Of a stretch of 64,000 bases of DNA, positions 61,334 to 64,000 are shown piece after piece. Made by a program: the position numbers and the translations under genes. This DNA comes from Mesorhizobium sp. B1-1-8. GTDB lineage: Bacteria; Pseudomonadota; Alphaproteobacteria; Rhizobiales; Rhizobiaceae. The notes beneath the pieces are model-generated. The model made no database searches and was not told the DNA's origin. It saw only the letters and a program-made list of their open reading frames with translations. How positions within the stretch are numbered: position 1 is the first letter of the stretch; each line of letters starts with the position of its first letter. The stretch spans positions 5,247,501-5,311,500 of the forward strand of contig NZ_CP083956.1 in the NCBI RefSeq assembly GCF_006442795.2, written 5' to 3'.

Positions 61334-62149
61334 TCAGCCCATCATGCGTCGGATCGATTCTACGACCGCCCGAGGATCGTCGCGTTGAACGAAGTGACCG
61401 CTGGTTCTTACGAAGGTCTGTATCGACCGGGAAGACAATCGCAGTAAGCGTTCCTGCAATCCTTCCCAAAGCCCTTGGAGAGTCTCACGGCGGTCCGGCG
61501 GAATGAACGGCATATGCAGGAAGGTGCCTGCCGTGATGACGTGCAAGGGGAGATCGCCCAAAGACCCAACCTCGCGGCCCTGACGGATGGCTTCGACGAA
61601 ATCGATCCGTTCAACCGTGGATTCAGGCTTTTTCCAGCCGCTCGTCCAGAATTGCCTGATCCCCTCCAGGAGTGGCGGATCGGATGGCGTGGGCGGCGGA
61701 AAGACGGGGCCGAACACGTCGAATTGGTCCTCATGCATCGAGTCGACCAGTACGAGGCCGACGACATCTGCCGGATATCTTTGCGCGAATACTCGCATCA
61801 ACAAACCGCCGAGCGATTGCCCGACCAACACATAGGGGGCCGGAACATCTGCCTTACGAAGCAATCCGCGTAGTTCATCGACGATCACGTACGCGTCGCG
61901 CGGCGTCGGCGCGCGATCACTTGCTCCGCGTCCCGCGCGATCATAGCGGAAAATACGGGCGAAGCTGGCTACGGCGTTCTGGACGGATGTCCATTCCTCG
62001 CTCTCCGCGCCCAAGCCCGTTTCGAGCACGACGGTCGGGCTCCCCCGACCGGAACAGGCGAACGCGATTTGGCGCCCATCGACCCTGATCGTTTGCATCG
62101 TCGCCTCGTCCGGGCGAGCCGCGATGGCATCGGAGGTGTGAGTTGTCAT
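61334..62149 (-). CDS. Alpha/beta hydrolase
   Basis: A 271-residue hydrolase. The nucleophile elbow is GQSLGG (Ser), the oxyanion region is VLETGLGAESEEW, the acid lies in the LVDSMHEDQ region or later, and the catalytic His is in SGHFVQRDDP near the end. The ATG at 62149 has GGAG nine bases upstream; the longer frame from 62221 overlaps the divergent promoter. It is divergent from the LysR-type regulator with an operator-like palindrome between them, so it is probably the regulator's target. Substrate unknown. Confidence 0.88.
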   Translation of the reverse strand: MTTHTSDAIAARPDEATMQTIRVDGRQIAFACSGRGSPTVVLETGLGAESEEWTSVQNAVASFARIFRYDRAGRGASDRAPTPRDAYVIVDELRGLLRKADVPAPYVLVGQSLGGLLMRVFAQRYPADVVGLVLVDSMHEDQFDVFGPVFPPPTPSDPPLLEGIRQFWTSGWKKPESTVERIDFVEAIRQGREVGSLGDLPLHVITAGTFLHMPFIPPDRRETLQGLWEGLQERLLRLSSRSIQTFVRTSGHFVQRDDPRAVVESIRRMMG

Positions 62150-62216
62150 GAGCAAAGTCTCCAATTCAGAAGCGATAGGAGGCCTCACAACATCAGAATG
62201 CCTCCCCAAAATAAAT

Positions 62217-62251
62217 TGCATAAATATGTTCGCTCGCTATACATTTATGCA
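62217..62251. promoter_or_regulatory. Operator-like inverted repeat between hydrolase and LysR genes
   Basis: TGCATAAA (62217-62224) and TTTATGCA (62244-62251) form a perfect inverted repeat separated by 19 bases in an AT-rich gap. The right arm reaches the A of the regulator's start codon. LysR proteins commonly bind such palindromes in divergent promoters, here allowing autoregulation. Confidence 0.45.
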
Positions 62252-63150
62252 TGGAAAAAACAGAACCCTCTTGGGATCTCTACCGAACCTTTCTGGCGGT
62301 GGTCCGCGATGGCAGTTTTTCCAAAGCAGCGCAAAGGATCGGCGTCACCCAGCCGACCGCGGGCCGACACATCGAAACACTGGAAACCCTGATCGGCGCG
62401 CGGTTGTTCACTCGCCTGCCCAGCGGCCTTGTGCCGACCGAAGCGGCCCGCGCACTGCTCCCTCACGCCGAGGCGATGGCCATCGCCGCGGGGGCGTTGC
62501 GGCGAGCTTCGTCTGGCGAGACACGCGATGAGAGCGGCGTTGTCCGGCTCACTGCCGCTGAGCTAATCGGTCAGGAAGTCCTGCCGGAAATTCTGAGTCC
62601 GTTCTGCGCAAAATATCCGGGCATCGTGCTGGAACTCAAGCTCTCCAATCGGAATGAAGACCTCCTGCGCGGCGATGCCGATATTGCCGTTCGCATGGTC
62701 CGGCCCACACAGAAGGCGTTGATTGCGCGCCGCATCGGCGAGGTGAAGCTCGGACTGTTCGCCCATCGCAGCTACATCAATGCGTTTGGCGCGCCCAAAA
62801 CGCCAGCAGACGTCAGTGGCCACCGTCTGATCGGGTTTGACGAAGAGCAGCATATTCTTCGGTCTGCGGACGGTGGCGCGCCGCCGCCGAGCCGCACACA
62901 GTTCGGGTTTCGCTGCGACAGCGCGTCAATGCAGGCGGCCGCTCTTCGCGCCGGGATCGGCATTGGTTCCCTTCACGTGAATACGGCACGCCGAAATCCC
63001 GATCTCGTCCGGGTTTTGGAGAAGACCTTTACGTTCACGCGCGAGATGTGGCTGGTCATGCACGAGGATGCGAAGGCTACGCGCCGAATACGATTGCTCT
63101 TCGAACATCTGGCCAAAAGTTTGACCACATATGTAAAAGACAGCTCATAG
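62251..63150 (+). CDS. LysR-family transcriptional regulator
   Basis: A 299-residue regulator. The N-terminal winged helix-turn-helix is clear (DLYRTFLAVVRDGSFSKAA, then QPTAGRHIETLE), followed by the PBP2-like effector domain with VLPEILSPFCAKYPGI and the DADIAVRM segment. It is divergent from the alpha/beta hydrolase gene, the usual LysR arrangement, and the inverted repeat at 62217 fits its operator. The inducer is unknown. Confidence 0.94.
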   Translation: MEKTEPSWDLYRTFLAVVRDGSFSKAAQRIGVTQPTAGRHIETLETLIGARLFTRLPSGLVPTEAARALLPHAEAMAIAAGALRRASSGETRDESGVVRLTAAELIGQEVLPEILSPFCAKYPGIVLELKLSNRNEDLLRGDADIAVRMVRPTQKALIARRIGEVKLGLFAHRSYINAFGAPKTPADVSGHRLIGFDEEQHILRSADGGAPPPSRTQFGFRCDSASMQAAALRAGIGIGSLHVNTARRNPDLVRVLEKTFTFTREMWLVMHEDAKATRRIRLLFEHLAKSLTTYVKDSS

Positions 63151-63550
63151 CATTCATACCCAAGAGATCTGGACGCCAAGACCTTGCGCAATATGCCTCA
63201 CCCCCACTAGATTGTTCCGAGCGATAACGAGACTAAGATTTCCAACGCAAATTATTCAGCTCGCAGACAAGCACCGATTTTTGCGATTAGCCAAAATATT
63301 GGCTCTTTATTTCAAAAGAGAATATCGCCGATTCGGAATTGACTCGGGGACTATCGACAGCGATCGGACGATCTGTTGAACAACTCTGGCGACGATGGCG
63401 GTTTCAGGCTGACGAAAGAGACCGTCAGCCTACAATTGGCGTCGGTGTTTAGCGCCCGCGCGATTGCGAGCGTGGGGCGCAGGAGCGACAAAACTGCGGA
63501 AACCATCGGTCGGACGAGGCGTTCTTAATTCATGATCAGGCGCATGAATT
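63151..63550. other. AT-richer intergenic region before the dehydrogenase gene
   Basis: These 400 bases have no supported gene. They are clearly richer in A and T between 63200 and 63360 than the surroundings. At 63289-63304 lies a short palindrome (AGCCAAAATATTGGCT) followed by CTTTATTT, which may be an operator or weak terminator. The promoter of the dehydrogenase probably lies here. Confidence 0.4.
63289..63304. promoter_or_regulatory. 16-base palindrome
   Basis: AGCCAAAATATTGGCT has six-base perfect arms around a four-base centre. It may be a regulator-binding site for the downstream dehydrogenase gene, which starts about 250 bases later, or a terminator after the LysR gene. Confidence 0.3.
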
Positions 63551-64000
63551 ATGAGTGAGCGCGTAGCCATCGTAACTGGTGCAGGGCGCGGCCTTGGGCG
63601 CGTCATGGCGATGGCTTTGCTAAACGCAGGCCATCGCGTATTTTTGACGTCGACAGACATTGAGTCGCTCGACGAGACACGGCGCGCCAGCGGAGCGGGC
63701 GAGCGCGCTGCCGTAGGGACCGCCGATCTCGGCAATGAGCGAGAGCTGGCTGACCTGGTCGATGCCGCCGTGCGCGCATTCGGGCGCGTCGATGTCCTGG
63801 TCAGCAATGCGGGCATCCCAAACCCACCGGCAGAACGGCCGCTCGACGTCACACCGGATCAGTTGCGGCAGTTGTTCGAGATCAACACAATTGCCTCAAT
63901 CAATTTGATCCGACTGGTCACCCCCGGCATGGTTGCGCGCAGATGGGGTCGGATCATCTTCATCTCCACCAGCCTCGATACCATGCTTGATCCGGGTCAT
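63551..64000 (+). CDS. Short-chain dehydrogenase/reductase (cut by right edge)
   Basis: The first 150 residues of an SDR oxidoreductase. The Rossmann motif is VTGAGRGLGR (residues 8-17) and the NAG segment is VSNAGIP near residue 80; the catalytic serine lies in FISTSLD near 137-143. The Tyr-x-x-x-Lys pair is beyond the window. The ATG at 63551 follows a weak ribosome site. An overlapping minus-strand frame is a shadow. Substrate cannot be predicted. Confidence 0.92.
   Translation, partial: MSERVAIVTGAGRGLGRVMAMALLNAGHRVFLTSTDIESLDETRRASGAGERAAVGTADLGNERELADLVDAAVRAFGRVDVLVSNAGIPNPPAERPLDVTPDQLRQLFEINTIASINLIRLVTPGMVARRWGRIIFISTSLDTMLDPGH

Noticed and set aside
63430..63852. Minus-strand frame overlapping the short-chain dehydrogenase
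   Set aside because: Antisense to a clear SDR start, rich in Arg and Ser, and without family motifs.
1..64000. CRISPR arrays, tRNA, rRNA, insertion sequences or prophage genes
   Set aside because: No regularly spaced direct repeats, no cloverleaf or rRNA-like stretch, and no transposase, integrase or phage structural motif was found on reading both strands.

Overview
This GC-rich window looks like a chromosomal segment of an alphaproteobacterium of the order Hyphomicrobiales (Rhizobiales), most likely Mesorhizobium or a close relative. The pointers are many class III nucleotide cyclases, a NodB/NodS-like multidomain protein, and two families of palindromic intergenic repeats that I associate with rhizobial genomes. 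The genus is an inference from style, not a database match. I see no rRNA, tRNA, CRISPR array, insertion sequence or phage gene.

Layout. (1) 1-13.9 kb is a surface-polysaccharide locus: a nucleotide-sugar dehydrogenase (cut by the left edge), glycosyltransferases, a methyltransferase, an ABC exporter that could flip a lipid-linked glycan, a Wzy-like polymerase, a membrane protein with a transglutaminase-like triad, an OafA-type acyltransferase, a sugar epimerase/dehydratase and a WecA-type initiating transferase. (2) 13.9-16.9 kb is a signalling module with a STAS protein, an anti-sigma-type ATPase, truncated remains of a PP2C phosphatase and a Ser/Thr kinase joined head to head, a MinD/ParA-like ATPase and a coiled-coil protein. 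(3) 17.2-20.5 kb holds a SWIM/SNF2 helicase and a YdeI-like protein. (4) 20.8-31.8 kb is a second glycan cluster: four glycosyltransferases, a methyltransferase, a deacetylase, and an ABC exporter whose nucleotide-binding domain has lost its catalytic residues, followed by a cyclic-nucleotide-binding protein and a metallo-beta-lactamase-fold hydrolase. (5) 31.9-43.7 kb has three cyclase-type proteins around a four-gene oligopeptide ABC transporter, plus a methyltransferase and a GNAT enzyme. (6) 43.8-52.6 kb has an unrecognised protein, a glycosyltransferase-methyltransferase-deacetylase fusion, a cyclase-AAA-TPR giant and a peroxiredoxin-like protein. (7) 52.8-60.4 kb has an MscS channel and a tight four-gene operon: coiled-coil protein, OmpA protein with a longin/roadblock-like cytoplasmic domain and four tandem repeats, Rab-like GTPase, and nucleotide cyclase. 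(8) 60.7-64 kb has a frameshifted membrane gene, an alpha/beta hydrolase divergent from a LysR regulator, and a short-chain dehydrogenase cut by the right edge.

How the parts may work together. Two themes recur: making and exporting envelope glycans, and cyclic-nucleotide signalling (five cyclase-family proteins, one free CNB protein and one candidate phosphodiesterase within about 28 kb). The most interesting candidate for an undescribed system is the operon at 55.1-60.4 kb, which would link a peptidoglycan-anchored inner-membrane protein to a small GTPase and a cyclase. Functional links between modules are inferred from proximity only.
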